Shown one piece after another: positions 52,061-63,183 of a stretch of 64,000 nucleotides of DNA. The stretch is from the NCBI RefSeq assembly GCF_008033235.1, contig NZ_CP042432.1, forward strand, positions 2,480,001-2,544,000. Direction: 5' to 3'. The DNA comes from Anseongella ginsenosidimutans. GTDB lineage: Bacteria; Bacteroidota; Bacteroidia; Sphingobacteriales; Sphingobacteriaceae. The notes under the pieces were generated by a model that saw only the letters and a list, made by a program, of their open reading frames with translations, searched no databases and was not told where the DNA came from. Position 1 is the stretch's first letter. Every line of letters starts with the position of its first letter. The position numbers and the translations under genes were made by a program.

Positions 52061-52836
52061 TGAGGATCAGCATTATCGGCTCCGGCAATGTCGCTACCCA
52101 TTTAGGAAAAGCGTTTTACCATTCCGGGCATGAGATTGCCGATATTTGCAGCCCTTCACCTGGCCACGCCCGGGCGCTTGCCAGCCTTGTAAATGCACGC
52201 GCGCTGACGCAGCCTTCCGCTCTTCGCAAGGATATTGACCTTTGCCTTATTGCTGTAAAAGACGACGTCATTGAGCAGCTGGCCTCCGCTTTGGATTTCC
52301 GGGAGACCGTCGTGGCGCATACCGCCGGAAGTATTTCCATGCAAACGCTTTCAGGAAGCTCCCCTTATTACGGGGTATTTTACCCCTTCCAGACCTTTTC
52401 CGCTTTCCGGGAGCCGGATATTTCCCGGGTGCCTTTCTGCCTGGAGGCAAATAGACAGCAGGCCCTGGAACGCCTCCGGGAGCTGGCGGAAAGTATTGGC
52501 GGGAAGATCGTTGAAGTAGATTCCCCGGGCCGGAAAACCCTGCACCTGGCCGCTGTATTTGCCAGCAATTTTACCAATCACCTGTACGCGCTTGCCGGAG
52601 AACTGATCAGGGAAAAGGGGCTTCCCTTTGATATCATGCGGTCCCTGATCCTGGAAACGGCGGAAAAGGCGGTTAATGCGGATCCTTTTACGGCTCAGAC
52701 AGGGCCTGCGGTGAGGAACGATCAGAAAGTTATCCGTGAACATCTCCACCAGCTGGAGGGCCAGCCTGCGCTTAAACAATTGTACAGCTTGCTTTCGGCA
52801 AGTATTCTCAACTCGCATAAAAAACCGAATATATGA
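52060..52836 (+). CDS. Rossmann-like/DUF2520 dehydrogenase-like protein
   Basis: A protein of 258 residues: an N-terminal Rossmann domain of the F420/NADP-reductase type (MRISIIGSGNVATHLGKAFY, DIDLCLIAVKDDVIEQLASA, VVAHTAGSISMQTL) and a helical DUF2520 domain (HLAAVFASNFTNHLYALAGE, GLPFDIMRSLILETAEKA). Related proteins resemble prephenate or 3-hydroxyisobutyrate dehydrogenases, but the substrate is unknown. It is tightly coupled on both sides: 1-nt overlap with ccmF and 4-nt (ATGA) overlap with the HAD gene, as is usual in Bacteroidota. Confidence 0.88.
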   Translation: MRISIIGSGNVATHLGKAFYHSGHEIADICSPSPGHARALASLVNARALTQPSALRKDIDLCLIAVKDDVIEQLASALDFRETVVAHTAGSISMQTLSGSSPYYGVFYPFQTFSAFREPDISRVPFCLEANRQQALERLRELAESIGGKIVEVDSPGRKTLHLAAVFASNFTNHLYALAGELIREKGLPFDIMRSLILETAEKAVNADPFTAQTGPAVRNDQKVIREHLHQLEGQPALKQLYSLLSASILNSHKKPNI

Positions 52837-53330
52837 CTTTTCATTCCCGCCTTGGCAGCATCACTACCTTTATTTTTGATATGGACGGGGTACTGACAGA
52901 CGGTTCCCTGTTTGCCACGGAAACTGGTGAATTGGTCCGGCGCTTTAATATTAAAGACGGGTACGCCCTCAAACTCGCGAAGGAAAAAGGCTTTCACGTA
53001 GCGTTAATTTCCGGCGGGAAATCCCCTTCTGCGAAGCAAAGGTTCCTGGACCTGGGAATCCCGGATGTATACATGGGCGTTGCAGATAAAGCGGAAGTAT
53101 TCAAGGATTACCTTTTTGAGAATGACATTGAAGCTGGCCAGGTACTCTATATGGGAGATGACCTGCCTGACTATGACGTGATGAAGATGGTTGGCCTGCC
53201 GGCCTGCCCTTCCGACGCCAGCGGAGAGATCAAAGCGATCAGTTTATATATTTCTCCTTTTTGCGGCGGAGAAGGATGCGTAAGGGACGTCATTGAAAAG
53301 GTGCTAAAAGTGCAGGATAAATGGGTTTGA
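52833..53330 (+). CDS. kdsC: HAD phosphatase, KdsC-like (KDO 8-phosphate phosphatase)
   Basis: A protein of 165 residues without a cap domain, the HAD subclass C0 form typical of KdsC. Motif I TFIFDMDGVLTDGSLFATET has both Asp residues; motif II is VALISGGKSPSAKQRF; motif III Lys lies before VLYMGDDLPDYDVMKMVGLP with motif IV. KdsC removes phosphate from 3-deoxy-D-manno-octulosonate 8-phosphate in lipopolysaccharide synthesis, as a tetramer. It overlaps the maf gene by 10 nt. Confidence 0.9.
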   Translation: MTFHSRLGSITTFIFDMDGVLTDGSLFATETGELVRRFNIKDGYALKLAKEKGFHVALISGGKSPSAKQRFLDLGIPDVYMGVADKAEVFKDYLFENDIEAGQVLYMGDDLPDYDVMKMVGLPACPSDASGEIKAISLYISPFCGGEGCVRDVIEKVLKVQDKWV

Positions 53331-53911
53331 TACTTGCATCTAAATCGCCCCGGAGGCAGGAACTGCTTCGCGGCATGGGCCTTGAGTTTGAGGTGATGCT
53401 GCGTGAAGTGGATGAAACATATCCTCCCGGACTGGCCCCGGCAGAAGTGGCGGTTTATATTGCGGAAAAAAAGGCCCGGGCCTTCCACAACGAAGCAATA
53501 GAAGATAAGCTGGTCCTGACCGCAGATACCATTGTGGTACTGGAGCAGGAAGTGCTGGGTAAGCCCGCCGGCCGCGACGAGGCTGCCCGCATGCTGGAAA
53601 AACTGTCAGGGAAAAAGCACGAGGTGATCACCGGCGTGGCTTTGCTCATAAAAGGAGAACTTATTACTTTTTCTGACAAGACCGCGGTACGCTTCGCCAG
53701 GTTAAGCGCCGAGGAGATTTGCTTTTATATTGATAATTATCAGCCTTTTGACAAGGCAGGCGCTTATGGTATCCAGGAGTGGATCGGTTACAATAAAATA
53801 AGCGGCATTGAAGGCTCCTATACCAATGTGGTGGGCCTTCCTACCGAAAAATTATACAGCTACCTTAGCGGCCTGTATCCTCAGGCCCTGTCTTCATCCG
53901 GACGGATGTAA
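53321..53911 (+). CDS. Maf-family nucleotide pyrophosphatase
   Basis: A protein of 196 residues beginning MGLILASKSPRRQELLRGMG, the Maf signature. Other marks are VLTADTIVVLEQEVLGKPAG, EAARMLEKLSGKKHEVITGV, and AGAYGIQEWIGYNKISGIEG. The enzyme hydrolyses dTTP/UTP or modified nucleotides to the monophosphate, acting as a house-cleaning pyrophosphatase and affecting septation. It is the last gene of the ccmE-to-maf run and overlaps a small convergent gene by 31 nt. Confidence 0.94.
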   Translation: MGLILASKSPRRQELLRGMGLEFEVMLREVDETYPPGLAPAEVAVYIAEKKARAFHNEAIEDKLVLTADTIVVLEQEVLGKPAGRDEAARMLEKLSGKKHEVITGVALLIKGELITFSDKTAVRFARLSAEEICFYIDNYQPFDKAGAYGIQEWIGYNKISGIEGSYTNVVGLPTEKLYSYLSGLYPQALSSSGRM

Positions 53912-54063
53912 GCAAAAACACTCATCAGGCAAATAACAGCGCCTGCGATCAGCAGAATATTAGCCGTCCACTGGACAAGGGAAGAGTGAAGGTCAATAAA
54001 GCGGAAGAACGTACCTGCAAGTATGATCACAATACTGAAGTACATGACATTAAGCGTTTTCAT
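53881..54063 (-). CDS. Small two-helix membrane protein
   Basis: A protein of 60 residues predicted to have two membrane helices (VMYFSIVIILAGTFFRFIDL and WTANILLIAGAVICLMSVFA) with a short charged tail ending YIRPDEDRA. It starts 13 nt after the 3' end of pgi, same strand, so it could be cotranscribed. Length, hydrophobicity pattern and placement argue that it is real, but I know no function. Its 3' end overlaps the convergent maf gene. Confidence 0.6.
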   Translation of the reverse strand: MKTLNVMYFSIVIILAGTFFRFIDLHSSLVQWTANILLIAGAVICLMSVFAYIRPDEDRA

Positions 54064-54076
54064 GCTGCAAATATAA

Positions 54077-55728
<1,652 letters not shown>

Positions 55729-55762
55729 ATGGCGCAAAAGTAGAAAATTTTGGCTAAAATGC

Positions 55763-55770
55763 TATCTTTG
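55763..55770 (+). promoter_or_regulatory. -7-like element immediately before guaA
   Basis: TATCTTTG matches TAnnTTTG and ends 3 nt before the guaA ATG (55774). If used, transcription would start at or just after the AUG, giving a leaderless message. No TTTG was found 19-21 bp upstream, so the match may be fortuitous. Confidence 0.4.
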
Positions 55771-55773
55771 CGC

Positions 55774-57303
55774 ATGCCAGAGAAGATTATTATTCTTGAT
55801 TTTGGCTCCCAGTATACCCAGTTGATCGCCCGCCGGGTAAGGGAGCTTGATGTTTATTGCGAAATCCATCCTTATAACCACTTGCCGGAATTTGACGCGG
55901 ACGTCAAAGGAGTGATCCTGTCAGGAAGCCCCTGTTCGGTACGGGATGAAGATGCGCCTGATATAGACCTTTCTCTCCTTAATGGAAAATTCCCCTTGCT
56001 GGGAGTATGCTACGGCGCCCAGTACATTGCCCAGCATTCCGGAGGCAATGTGCTTCCTTCAACTATCAGGGAATACGGACGGGCAAAGCTGCAGTTCATT
56101 AAGGAAGAAAATGCCTTGCTCCGGGGCCTTAGCCTTGGCACCCAGGTCTGGATGTCCCACGGCGACACTATTGCCAGCCTGCCGGCGGAATTCGAGGTCA
56201 TAGCCGGTACCGATACCGTTAAGGTGGCCGCCTTTCATGTTCCGGGCACAAAGACGTACGGCATCCAGTTCCATCCCGAAGTTACCCACTCGCTGGAAGG
56301 CAAAAAATTACTTGAAAACTTCCTGGTGGACATCTGCGGCTGCGCCCGCGACTGGACTCCTTTTGCTTTTATTGAAAGCACGATAGAAGACCTGCAGAAA
56401 ACGCTTGGTTCGGACAAGGTTGTCCTGGCTATTTCAGGTGGGGTGGACTCCAGCGTAGCGGCATTATTATTGCATAAGGCTATTGGCCCGCAGCTGCATT
56501 GTATATTCGTTGACAATGGCTTATTGCGGAAGAATGAATTTGGAGACGTATTGGATTCGTATAAGCACATGGGGCTGAATATCCGGGGAATAGATGCGAA
56601 GGAAAGGTTCTACAGCGCACTCTCGGGGATAAGCGATCCCGAACTGAAGCGAAAGGCGATCGGACGGGTGTTCATTGAAGTGTTTGACGATGCAGCGCAT
56701 GAAATAAAAGATGTACGGTGGCTGGCGCAGGGTACCATTTACCCCGATGTGATAGAGTCGGTATCCGTAAAAGGCCCTTCCGCCACCATTAAATCGCACC
56801 ACAACGTAGGCGGCTTACCTGACTTTATGAAGCTGAAAGTAGTGGAGCCTCTGAAGAGTTTGTTTAAAGACGAAGTGCGGGAAGTCGGACGTTCCCTGGG
56901 ACTGGACCCGTCCATCCTGGAACGGCATCCTTTTCCCGGCCCCGGCCTTGCCATCCGGATTCTGGGCGAGGTAAGCCCTGAAAAAGTCCGGATCCTGCAG
57001 GAAGCGGACGCTATTTATATCAATATCCTGAAAGAAACAGGATGGTATCATAAGGTATGGCAGGCAGGGACGATCTTTCTGCCGGTGCAGGCGGTAGGCG
57101 TAATGGGAGATGAAAGAACCTACGAGCATGTGGTTGCCCTGCGCGCTGTGGAATCAATGGACGGAATGACCGCCGACTGGAGCCATTTGCCCTATGAATT
57201 ACTTGCCAGGGTTTCGAATGAGATCATTAATAATGTAAAAGGCATAAACAGAGTTGTGTATGACATCAGTTCCAAACCTCCTGCAACGATTGAATGGGAA
57301 TAG
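55774..57303 (+). CDS. guaA: GMP synthase (glutamine-hydrolysing)
   Basis: A protein of 509 residues from the ATG at 55774 ([20 protein letters not shown]). The glutaminase domain has the Cys in [17 protein letters not shown] and His-Glu in [14 protein letters not shown]. The ATP pyrophosphatase has the P-loop [20 protein letters not shown]. The C-terminal dimerisation domain has [19 protein letters not shown] and ends KPPATIEWE. It aminates XMP to GMP. Its 3' end overlaps the next ATG by 44 nt. Divergent from pgi. Confidence 0.98.
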   Translation: MPEKIIILDFGSQYTQLIARRVRELDVYCEIHPYNHLPEFDADVKGVILSGSPCSVRDEDAPDIDLSLLNGKFPLLGVCYGAQYIAQHSGGNVLPSTIREYGRAKLQFIKEENALLRGLSLGTQVWMSHGDTIASLPAEFEVIAGTDTVKVAAFHVPGTKTYGIQFHPEVTHSLEGKKLLENFLVDICGCARDWTPFAFIESTIEDLQKTLGSDKVVLAISGGVDSSVAALLLHKAIGPQLHCIFVDNGLLRKNEFGDVLDSYKHMGLNIRGIDAKERFYSALSGISDPELKRKAIGRVFIEVFDDAAHEIKDVRWLAQGTIYPDVIESVSVKGPSATIKSHHNVGGLPDFMKLKVVEPLKSLFKDEVREVGRSLGLDPSILERHPFPGPGLAIRILGEVSPEKVRILQEADAIYINILKETGWYHKVWQAGTIFLPVQAVGVMGDERTYEHVVALRAVESMDGMTADWSHLPYELLARVSNEIINNVKGINRVVYDISSKPPATIEWE

Positions 57304-58522
57304 CAGGTTCTTCCTGTGCCTGTTCCTGGCTGCTGGTTTAGGTTTCAGTTCCTGCTCCCGTAAGGTATTTACAGGTAAGGGAAGGCAAAAGGAAAAAGAG
57401 AAGGAAGAAGTAAAAGAGGAACCTGAAGTAGAAAAGGATAAAGGCCCCTTCAAAAGGGAAGCGCCGGTTCTTTCGCTGCTGCTGCCGTTTCGCCTGGACC
57501 AGGTAGACCCCGGATCGGCAAACTCCCTGGAATCGCTAAGGAAATCGGAAGTTGCCCTTGATTTCTACCAGGGATTCAGAATGGGGCTTGATTCTCTTTC
57601 GGCCATGGGCGCCAGCTTCAAACTGCAGGTGTACGACACCAGGGACGAAAATACGACCATCAGCCGGTTAACGATGAAGCCGGAGCTGGCGGAAAGCGAG
57701 CTGATCGTAGGGCCGGTTTTCCCTTCGGGAATGAACATTATCGGGCGTTTTGCCCAGAATCACCAGGTCTATTTCATCTCCCCGCTGGCGCCGCGGATAG
57801 CTGTTGAAGACAATGCGTACCAGATTGTGGCAACTGCGCCAATGGAAATGCATACGAATAAAGCGGCCGGATTCATTGCCGGCAGGCTCCGGCCTTCTTC
57901 GGTACTGGTACTTAGCACCGCAAATGCGGAAGAAAGCAAATACATCGGCTCCTTTATGAAGCAGATGCGCGAAAAATCATCATCCCTGCAGGTAACTGAA
58001 ATCGACGTCGGCAGCTTCGGAAGCAATATTTCCAGCCTGAAGGAATATCTTCACGAGGGGCAGAACGTATTGGTGGTTCCTTCCCTGAGCAGCACCTTCT
58101 GGAAGATCCTTTTTTCTTACCTGGATATGCAGCCGGGTTCCTACCAGTTTTCCATTATCGCGCATCCCGAATTGCCTGAAGTGGAAAATATAGATATGGT
58201 AAAGGCTGAAAAGTACCAGGTATATTTAACCTCGTCAGGAGGGATGCCGCCGAAAGCAGAAAGTTCCGGCTTTTACCATGCTTATGAGCAGAAATACGGG
58301 CTTCCCCCGTCTGCCTACGCCGCTAAGGGCTTTGACCTTGCCATGTACTTCGGAACCGCGTTGTGGAACCAGGGCCAGGAGCTGACAGAAGCAATAAAAG
58401 AACCTTACTCGGGCTACCATAATGAATTTGACTTTTCGCAAACGCCTGACGGCTATATTAACCGGGGAGTTAAAGTGCTGAAAGCCCATAATTACGAATT
58501 CTCGGAAGTGGAACAAGAATGA
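57260..58522 (+). CDS. Periplasmic-binding-protein-like lipoprotein (type 1 fold)
   Basis: A protein of 420 residues from the ATG at 57260 ([20 protein letters not shown]), inside the end of guaA; the lipoprotein signal ends LGFSSC. A charged linker ([14 protein letters not shown]) leads to a type 1 periplasmic binding fold: [72 protein letters not shown], and [19 protein letters not shown]. It resembles the LppC/LpoA and amino-acid binding groups. It may sense or help build the envelope, not feed a transporter, since no ABC transporter is nearby. Coupled by an ATGA overlap to the methyltransferase gene. Confidence 0.82.
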   Translation: MTSVPNLLQRLNGNSRFFLCLFLAAGLGFSSCSRKVFTGKGRQKEKEKEEVKEEPEVEKDKGPFKREAPVLSLLLPFRLDQVDPGSANSLESLRKSEVALDFYQGFRMGLDSLSAMGASFKLQVYDTRDENTTISRLTMKPELAESELIVGPVFPSGMNIIGRFAQNHQVYFISPLAPRIAVEDNAYQIVATAPMEMHTNKAAGFIAGRLRPSSVLVLSTANAEESKYIGSFMKQMREKSSSLQVTEIDVGSFGSNISSLKEYLHEGQNVLVVPSLSSTFWKILFSYLDMQPGSYQFSIIAHPELPEVENIDMVKAEKYQVYLTSSGGMPPKAESSGFYHAYEQKYGLPPSAYAAKGFDLAMYFGTALWNQGQELTEAIKEPYSGYHNEFDFSQTPDGYINRGVKVLKAHNYEFSEVEQE

Positions 58523-59682
58523 GGTACCATCATTATCTGCGTACAGCGGAAAAGATCATCGGAGAGTACGGATACGAAACGCCGCTTCCCTTTTTCCTTA
58601 GAAATTATTACCGCGCCAATCGCCGCATGGGTTCAACCGACAGGAGAACAGCGGGCAGCCTGGTGTACGGCTATTTCCGTACCAAGGCCCTGTTGGAACA
58701 CTTGCCTGTGGATGAACACCTGAAGGCTTCCTGGTTTCTTTGCCATGAAGAAAGTACTCCCTTGCTGGCGGCTTTGCAGCCGGAATGGGACCAGCATGCC
58801 ACGCTGCCCTCCGCCGACAAACTGGCGCTGCTGGAAGGTGTGTACGGCTTGCTGGATCCGCTCAGGTTGCTTCCTTTCCGCGATCATCTTTCAGAAGGTA
58901 TAGATGCCGGGCCTTATTCCCTTTCCATGTTGAAGCAGCCCAGGCTGTTCATCAGGCTGCGCCCGGAAAAAGCGGGGGAAATTAAGGAAAGGCTGGAAGC
59001 CGAAGGCCTTTCCTTCGCGCAGCCGGAGCCTTTCTGCCTTTCCCTGGATAATTCCAGTCGAGCAGACCAGCTGCTGGAAGCTTTTAAGGGTTATTTTGAG
59101 ATCCAGGACTATTCTTCGCAGCTAACCGGAAGGTGCTTTCACCCCGCCGCAGGCGAAAGCTGGTGGGATGCTTGTGCGGGTTCGGGTGGTAAAGCCCTGT
59201 TGCTTCAAGCTTTGGAGCCGGACGTGAAGCTGTACCTGAGTGATAACCGCGCATCCATTCTCCGCAACCTGAAAGAACGCCTTAAGGCAGCAGGAATAAC
59301 TGACTACCGGCTCCAGGAAACAGATCTTATCAGCGAAAAGCCATCGTGGGAGAAAGAATCATTTGACGGCATTATCCTGGATGCACCATGCAGCGGATCC
59401 GGAACATGGGGCCGTTCGCCTGAAATGAGGGCGGCTTTCAAAGAAGAACACATAAAAGAATTCCGCAGCCTGCAGGAGAGGCTGGTTAAAAATGTCCTTC
59501 CCTATTTAAAACCCGGAAGTCCCCTGGTATATATTACCTGTTCCGTGTTCCGTGAAGAAAACGAGCAGCTGGTTGAGGCCGTCTGCCAGGCCGGGGAACT
59601 GGAAGTGGAGGAGCAGGCGCTGCTGAAAGGCTACGAATATAGTGCCGATACCATGTTCGTGGCGCGCATGCTAAAGCGCTAG
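58519..59682 (+). CDS. RsmB/NOL1-type RNA cytosine-C5 methyltransferase
   Basis: A protein of 387 residues. An N-terminal NusB-like helical domain (about 1-140) is followed by an Rsm methyltransferase domain: SAM motif SWWDACAGSGGKALLLQALE, strand 2 acidic residue in YLSDNRASILRNLKER, motif IV FDGIILDAPCSGSGTWGRSP with one catalytic Cys, and motif VI VYITCSVFREENEQLVEAV with the nucleophile Cys. It makes 5-methylcytosine in rRNA (RsmB type) or tRNA; which is not clear. The C-terminus ends MFVARMLKR. Last gene of the guaA run. Confidence 0.92.
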   Translation: MRYHHYLRTAEKIIGEYGYETPLPFFLRNYYRANRRMGSTDRRTAGSLVYGYFRTKALLEHLPVDEHLKASWFLCHEESTPLLAALQPEWDQHATLPSADKLALLEGVYGLLDPLRLLPFRDHLSEGIDAGPYSLSMLKQPRLFIRLRPEKAGEIKERLEAEGLSFAQPEPFCLSLDNSSRADQLLEAFKGYFEIQDYSSQLTGRCFHPAAGESWWDACAGSGGKALLLQALEPDVKLYLSDNRASILRNLKERLKAAGITDYRLQETDLISEKPSWEKESFDGIILDAPCSGSGTWGRSPEMRAAFKEEHIKEFRSLQERLVKNVLPYLKPGSPLVYITCSVFREENEQLVEAVCQAGELEVEEQALLKGYEYSADTMFVARMLKR

Positions 59683-59721
59683 TGATATTTACCGACTCTG
59701 GCGGGATCCTGCCAGATCAGC

Positions 59722-60435
59722 TCAGGCGGTGTCCATATTATGGTATACGGCGTTCACGTCCTCATCGTCTTCAAATTTTTCAATGAGCTTATTCAGTTCC
59801 TCTTCCTGCTCCGCGGTGACTTCAACCACGCTCAGGGGGAAACGCTGAAGCTCGGAACTGATCACGTTAAGCTGCTTTTCTTCCAATGCCTTTTGCATTT
59901 TTCCGAAATCTTCGAACTGTGTATAAATTATCAGCTCATTTTCATCTTCAAAAACCTCTTCGGCCCCACAGTCAATCAGCTCCAGTTCCAGTTCTTCCAT
60001 GTCCACTCCTTCAGGGTTCACCCGGAAAATGCCCTTGCGCTCGAAAATAAAATTCAGCATACCCGATGTTCCCAGGCTGCCATTATGTTTACTGAAATAA
60101 CTGCGGATATTAGCGACCGTCCGGTTAATGTTATCCGTGGCTGTTTCTATCAGTATGGCCACGCCATGCGGCCCGTAGCCTTCATAAACCAGCTCCTCGT
60201 ATCCTTTTTCGTCCTTGGAGGAAGCACGTTTTATCGCCGATTCGATGCGGTCTTTAGGCATATTCGCGCCCTTCGCATTTTGTATGACCACCCGCAGCCG
60301 CGCGTTAGAAGCCGGATCCGGCCCGCCTTCCTTTACCGCCATCGAAATTTCCTTGCCCAGCTTAGTAAAGACTTTCGCCATCTTCCCCCAGCGTTTCAGT
60401 TTCCGCTCCTTTCTGAATTCAAATGCTCTTCCCAC
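59722..60435 (-). CDS. YebC/PmpR-family protein
   Basis: A protein of 237 residues with family marks MGRAFEFRKERKLKRWGKMA, FTKLGKEISMAVKEGGPDP, NARLRVVIQNAKGANMPKDR, IESAIKRAS and YEGYGPHGVAILIETATDNI. The family was described as transcription regulators (PmpR), and more recently members were shown to relieve ribosome stalling at proline-rich sequences. The acidic end (EQEEELNKLIEKFEDDEDVN) is typical. It is transcribed out of a 540-bp repeat-filled gap with no recognisable promoter. Confidence 0.95.
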   Translation of the reverse strand: MGRAFEFRKERKLKRWGKMAKVFTKLGKEISMAVKEGGPDPASNARLRVVIQNAKGANMPKDRIESAIKRASSKDEKGYEELVYEGYGPHGVAILIETATDNINRTVANIRSYFSKHNGSLGTSGMLNFIFERKGIFRVNPEGVDMEELELELIDCGAEEVFEDENELIIYTQFEDFGKMQKALEEKQLNVISSELQRFPLSVVEVTAEQEEELNKLIEKFEDDEDVNAVYHNMDTA

Positions 60436-60479
60436 TTTCTTTAGTTTATAGTTTCTAATAGTTTATAGTTTCCAGTTTT

Positions 60480-60527
60480 TAGTTTGAAGTTCAGGGTTGC
60501 TTCGCAACCGTTTATAGTTTTTTAGTT
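60480..60527. repeat. Direct repeat copy 1 with GGTTGC-TTC-GCAACC hairpin
   Basis: TAGTTTGAAGTTCAGG, then the perfect 6-bp hairpin GGTTGC-TTC-GCAACC (60495-60509), then GTTTATAGTTTTTTAGTTT. It matches the second copy at 60578-60627 except for one extra C in the latter. Confidence 0.85.
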
Positions 60528-60577
60528 TTTCGTTTATAGTTTTTAGTTTCAATTATTAGTTTATAGTTTCTAGTTTT

Positions 60578-60627
60578 TAGTTTGAAGTTCCAGGGTTGCT
60601 TCGCAACCGTTTATAGTTTTTTAGTTT
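60578..60627. repeat. Direct repeat copy 2 with GGTTGC-TTC-GCAACC hairpin
   Basis: Same as copy 1 with one inserted C (GAAGTTCCAGG). The hairpin is at 60594-60608. The two copies start 98 bp apart. Confidence 0.85.
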
Positions 60628-60978
60628 CTGGTTTCTGGTTTCTGGTTTTCCCGTTTTTAGTTTTTAGTTTCTGGTTTCTTGTTTTCCCGTTTTAGTTTCT
60701 CCGTTTCTGCTATTTAGCTGAGGTGTTCAACGTTGGACTGAAAACTACCAACTAAAGCTTTTAGCGCGTTGCTTCGTCAGGCTGGCCGTTTCGTAGTTAC
60801 TAGCCAAAGAACAACCTAAAGACTACCAACTATAAACTAAAGCTTTAGCGTTACTTCGTCAGGCTGGCTGTTACAAGTTAACTGGCCAAAGAACAATCTA
60901 AAAACTAAAAACTCTTTAAACCTTGAACGTTGAACCTTAAACTTTGAACTCTATAAACTAAAAACTAAAGCAATTGCG

Positions 60979-61545
60979 CTAAAGCCCCGTATTGCCACGG
61001 AATAATTTAATGGCAATTGCCAGTAATATGACGCCGAAAGCCTTTCTTAAAATACTGACCCCGGTTTTACCTAATATGGCTTCCAAACGGCGCACGTTTT
61101 TCAGTACAAGGTAAATAATGATACAATTAATTACTATACCGGTGATAATATTTTCAATCCGGTATTCCGAACGAAGAGAAAGGATGGTGGTCATCGTTCC
61201 TGCTCCTGCCAGTAAGGGAAAGGCGAGGGGGACGATAGAAACCGTTTCCGGTACTTCATCCTTGAATACATTAATACCCAGGATCATTTCCATGGAAATG
61301 AAAAAGATTACGAATGATCCGGCAATGGCGAAGGAAGGCAGGTCCACCCCGATAAGCTGCAATAATTCTTCTCCTATGAACAGGAAGAGGATCATGAGCG
61401 CCATAGCTACGATCGTCGCTTTTTCAGACTGGATGTGCCCGGCGCGGTTGCGCAGTTCAATGACCACGGGTATGGAACCCAGAATATCGATGATCGCAAA
61501 CAGGATCATCGTCACAGATGCTATCTCTTTTAAGCTGAATCCCAT
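60979..61545 (-). CDS. MarC-family integral membrane protein
   Basis: A protein of 188 residues with six predicted membrane helices: SVTMILFAIIDILGSIPVVI (containing the DxxGSIP-type motif), VAMALMILFLFIGEELL, FAIAGSFVIFFISMEMILGI, VPLAFPLLAGAGTMTTIL and later IVINCIIIYLVLK. Half of the fold repeats the other. The family was once linked to multiple antibiotic resistance and some members are called amino-acid transporters; the true substrate is unresolved. It lies next to an APC amino-acid permease gene, 23 nt apart, so they may be one operon. Confidence 0.92.
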   Translation of the reverse strand: MGFSLKEIASVTMILFAIIDILGSIPVVIELRNRAGHIQSEKATIVAMALMILFLFIGEELLQLIGVDLPSFAIAGSFVIFFISMEMILGINVFKDEVPETVSIVPLAFPLLAGAGTMTTILSLRSEYRIENIITGIVINCIIIYLVLKNVRRLEAILGKTGVSILRKAFGVILLAIAIKLFRGNTGL

Positions 61546-61568
61546 AACCGTAATTCAAAGGGTTTCTC

Positions 61569-63038
61569 TTATTTAAGCTTCTCGTCTTTGCCGGCAAGCC
61601 TTGCCAGTTTTCCTATCTTGCTGTGTCTTTTGGAATAGAGGAAGTAGATCAGTATGCCTATCGCCATCCAGATCAGCAAACGCTCCCAGGTATGCCAGGG
61701 GAGGCTCACCATCAGGAAGCCGCAAACTAAAATTCCCATAATGGGTGTAAACGGGAAAAGTGGCGCCTTGAAGGGCCTTGGCAATTCCGGATTGGTGTAC
61801 CTGAGTACCAGGATCCCTCCGCAAACGATCATAAACGCCAGCAGCGTTCCAATAGACACCAGTTCGCCCAGGAGGTTGATGGGCGCAAAGCCGGCGATGA
61901 GTATAGCAACTAATCCCGTGGAAATGGTACTGATATAAGGAGTCCGGAACTTTGGGTGGATCTTGCTGAACACGGCCGGCAGCAGGCCGTCATGCGCCAT
62001 TGCATAAAAGATACGGGGCTGTCCCATCAGCATCACCAAAATTACCGAGCTTAAGCCGGCAATAGCTCCGATCTTTACCGGGAAGCGGAGCCAGAAAAGA
62101 TCCGGGCCGGCCGCATTAACGGCAACAGCCACCGGGTCAGGTACATTCAGCGCTTCGTAAGAAACCACTCCGGTCATTACCAGGCTAACAAGGATATAAA
62201 GCAGGGTACAGACGGCAAGCGAGCCCAGAATTCCCTTAGGCATGTCCTTCTGCGGGTTTTTTGCTTCCTGTGCCGCGGTAGAAACCGCATCAAAGCCGAT
62301 ATAGGCGAAAAAGATGATACTGGCTCCCCGCAGAACACCGCTCCATCCGTAAAGGCCGGGTCCTTCATTTTCAGGAATGAAGGGAGTAAGGTTATCCGTG
62401 TCAATATAAGCGATACCAAAGCCGATGAAAAGCAGAATGATGGTCACTTTTATAAGGACAATGATATTATTGAACTTAGTTGATTCCCGTATGCCAACTA
62501 CCAGCAGGGTAGTAACAATGGCAACAATGAACATCGCAGGGAAATTAATGAGCCCTCCGGTGGAAGTCAGCTCTCCGGTAGCCGAATTATAGTCATAGGG
62601 AGCGCTGGCAATATTCGATGGTAAGTGAATCCCGATATCCCTGAAAAAGCTGACGACATAACCCGACCAGCTTACCGCTACCGTGGATGCGGCGAACAGG
62701 TATTCGAGGATAAGGTCCCAGCCAATGATCCAGGCGATGAATTCACCCATGGTTGCATAGGCATAGGTATAGGCGCTTCCGGCTATGGGGATCATGGACG
62801 CAAATTCCGAATAACAAAGGCCGGCGAAAACGCAGGCGAAGGCAGCCAGGAGGAAGGAGAGCATAACTGCCGGCCCCGCGTTAGTAGCCGCCGCTGTACC
62901 GGTTAATGTAAAAATTCCCGCGCCGATAATAGCCCCAATGCCAAGGGCCACCAGGTTACGCGCGGTAAGGGTTCGTTTAAGGCCTCCTTCCGCCTCTGAT
63001 TCAGCAAGTAATACTTGTAATGGTTTTTTGTAAAACAT
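61569..63038 (-). CDS. APC-superfamily amino-acid permease
   Basis: A protein of 489 residues from the ATG at 63038 (MFYKKPLQVLLAESEAEGGL); an in-frame TTG six codons upstream is less likely. It has about 12-14 membrane segments and the consensus RNLVALGIGAIIGAGIFTLT of the cationic-amino-acid transporter (CAT-like) group in helix 1, SGYVVSFFRDIGI, and GFDAVSTAAQEAKNPQKDMP in the loop after helix 6. The last helices are followed by a basic cytosolic tail (SKRHSKIGKLARLAGKDEKL). Likely imports amino acids with protons or by exchange. Upstream of marC on the same strand. Confidence 0.93.
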   Translation of the reverse strand: MFYKKPLQVLLAESEAEGGLKRTLTARNLVALGIGAIIGAGIFTLTGTAAATNAGPAVMLSFLLAAFACVFAGLCYSEFASMIPIAGSAYTYAYATMGEFIAWIIGWDLILEYLFAASTVAVSWSGYVVSFFRDIGIHLPSNIASAPYDYNSATGELTSTGGLINFPAMFIVAIVTTLLVVGIRESTKFNNIIVLIKVTIILLFIGFGIAYIDTDNLTPFIPENEGPGLYGWSGVLRGASIIFFAYIGFDAVSTAAQEAKNPQKDMPKGILGSLAVCTLLYILVSLVMTGVVSYEALNVPDPVAVAVNAAGPDLFWLRFPVKIGAIAGLSSVILVMLMGQPRIFYAMAHDGLLPAVFSKIHPKFRTPYISTISTGLVAILIAGFAPINLLGELVSIGTLLAFMIVCGGILVLRYTNPELPRPFKAPLFPFTPIMGILVCGFLMVSLPWHTWERLLIWMAIGILIYFLYSKRHSKIGKLARLAGKDEKLK

Positions 63039-63183
63039 ATTTGATTGGTTGATCAAAACTCAAAATAACGGGGCCAAACCTAACTATTTAATTGGAAAAT
63101 ACCTTGCATATCTTTTTTCAAATGAATACTTTCACGTTTAATTTCCGGAAAACTAACCAATTTAACACCTAATAAAGCGCTGT

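Larger units (their letters stand above)
60440..60975. repeat. Repeat-filled intergenic region: T-rich TAGTTT repeats, then A-rich complementary half
   Basis: This gap of more than 300 bp holds no gene. The left part (to about 60710) has at least fifteen TAGTTT motifs (TTTATAGTTTTTAGTTT and variants). The right part contains reverse-complement AAACTA motifs, including CTATAAACTAAAAACTAAAG near its end, so the two halves can pair. Direct repeats with hairpins sit inside (see the next entries). A second repeated block, CTTCGTCAGGCTGGC flanked by AAAGCTTTTAGCG and GCCAAAGAACAA, occurs at about 60751-60823 and 60835-60903. Confidence 0.8.

Noticed and set aside
59740-60444. Open frame of 234 codons opposite yebC
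   Set aside because: Mirror of the YebC gene with no domain of its own.
60440-60975. CRISPR array
   Set aside because: Repeats are irregular, of different lengths, and have no uniform spacers; no cas genes are near.
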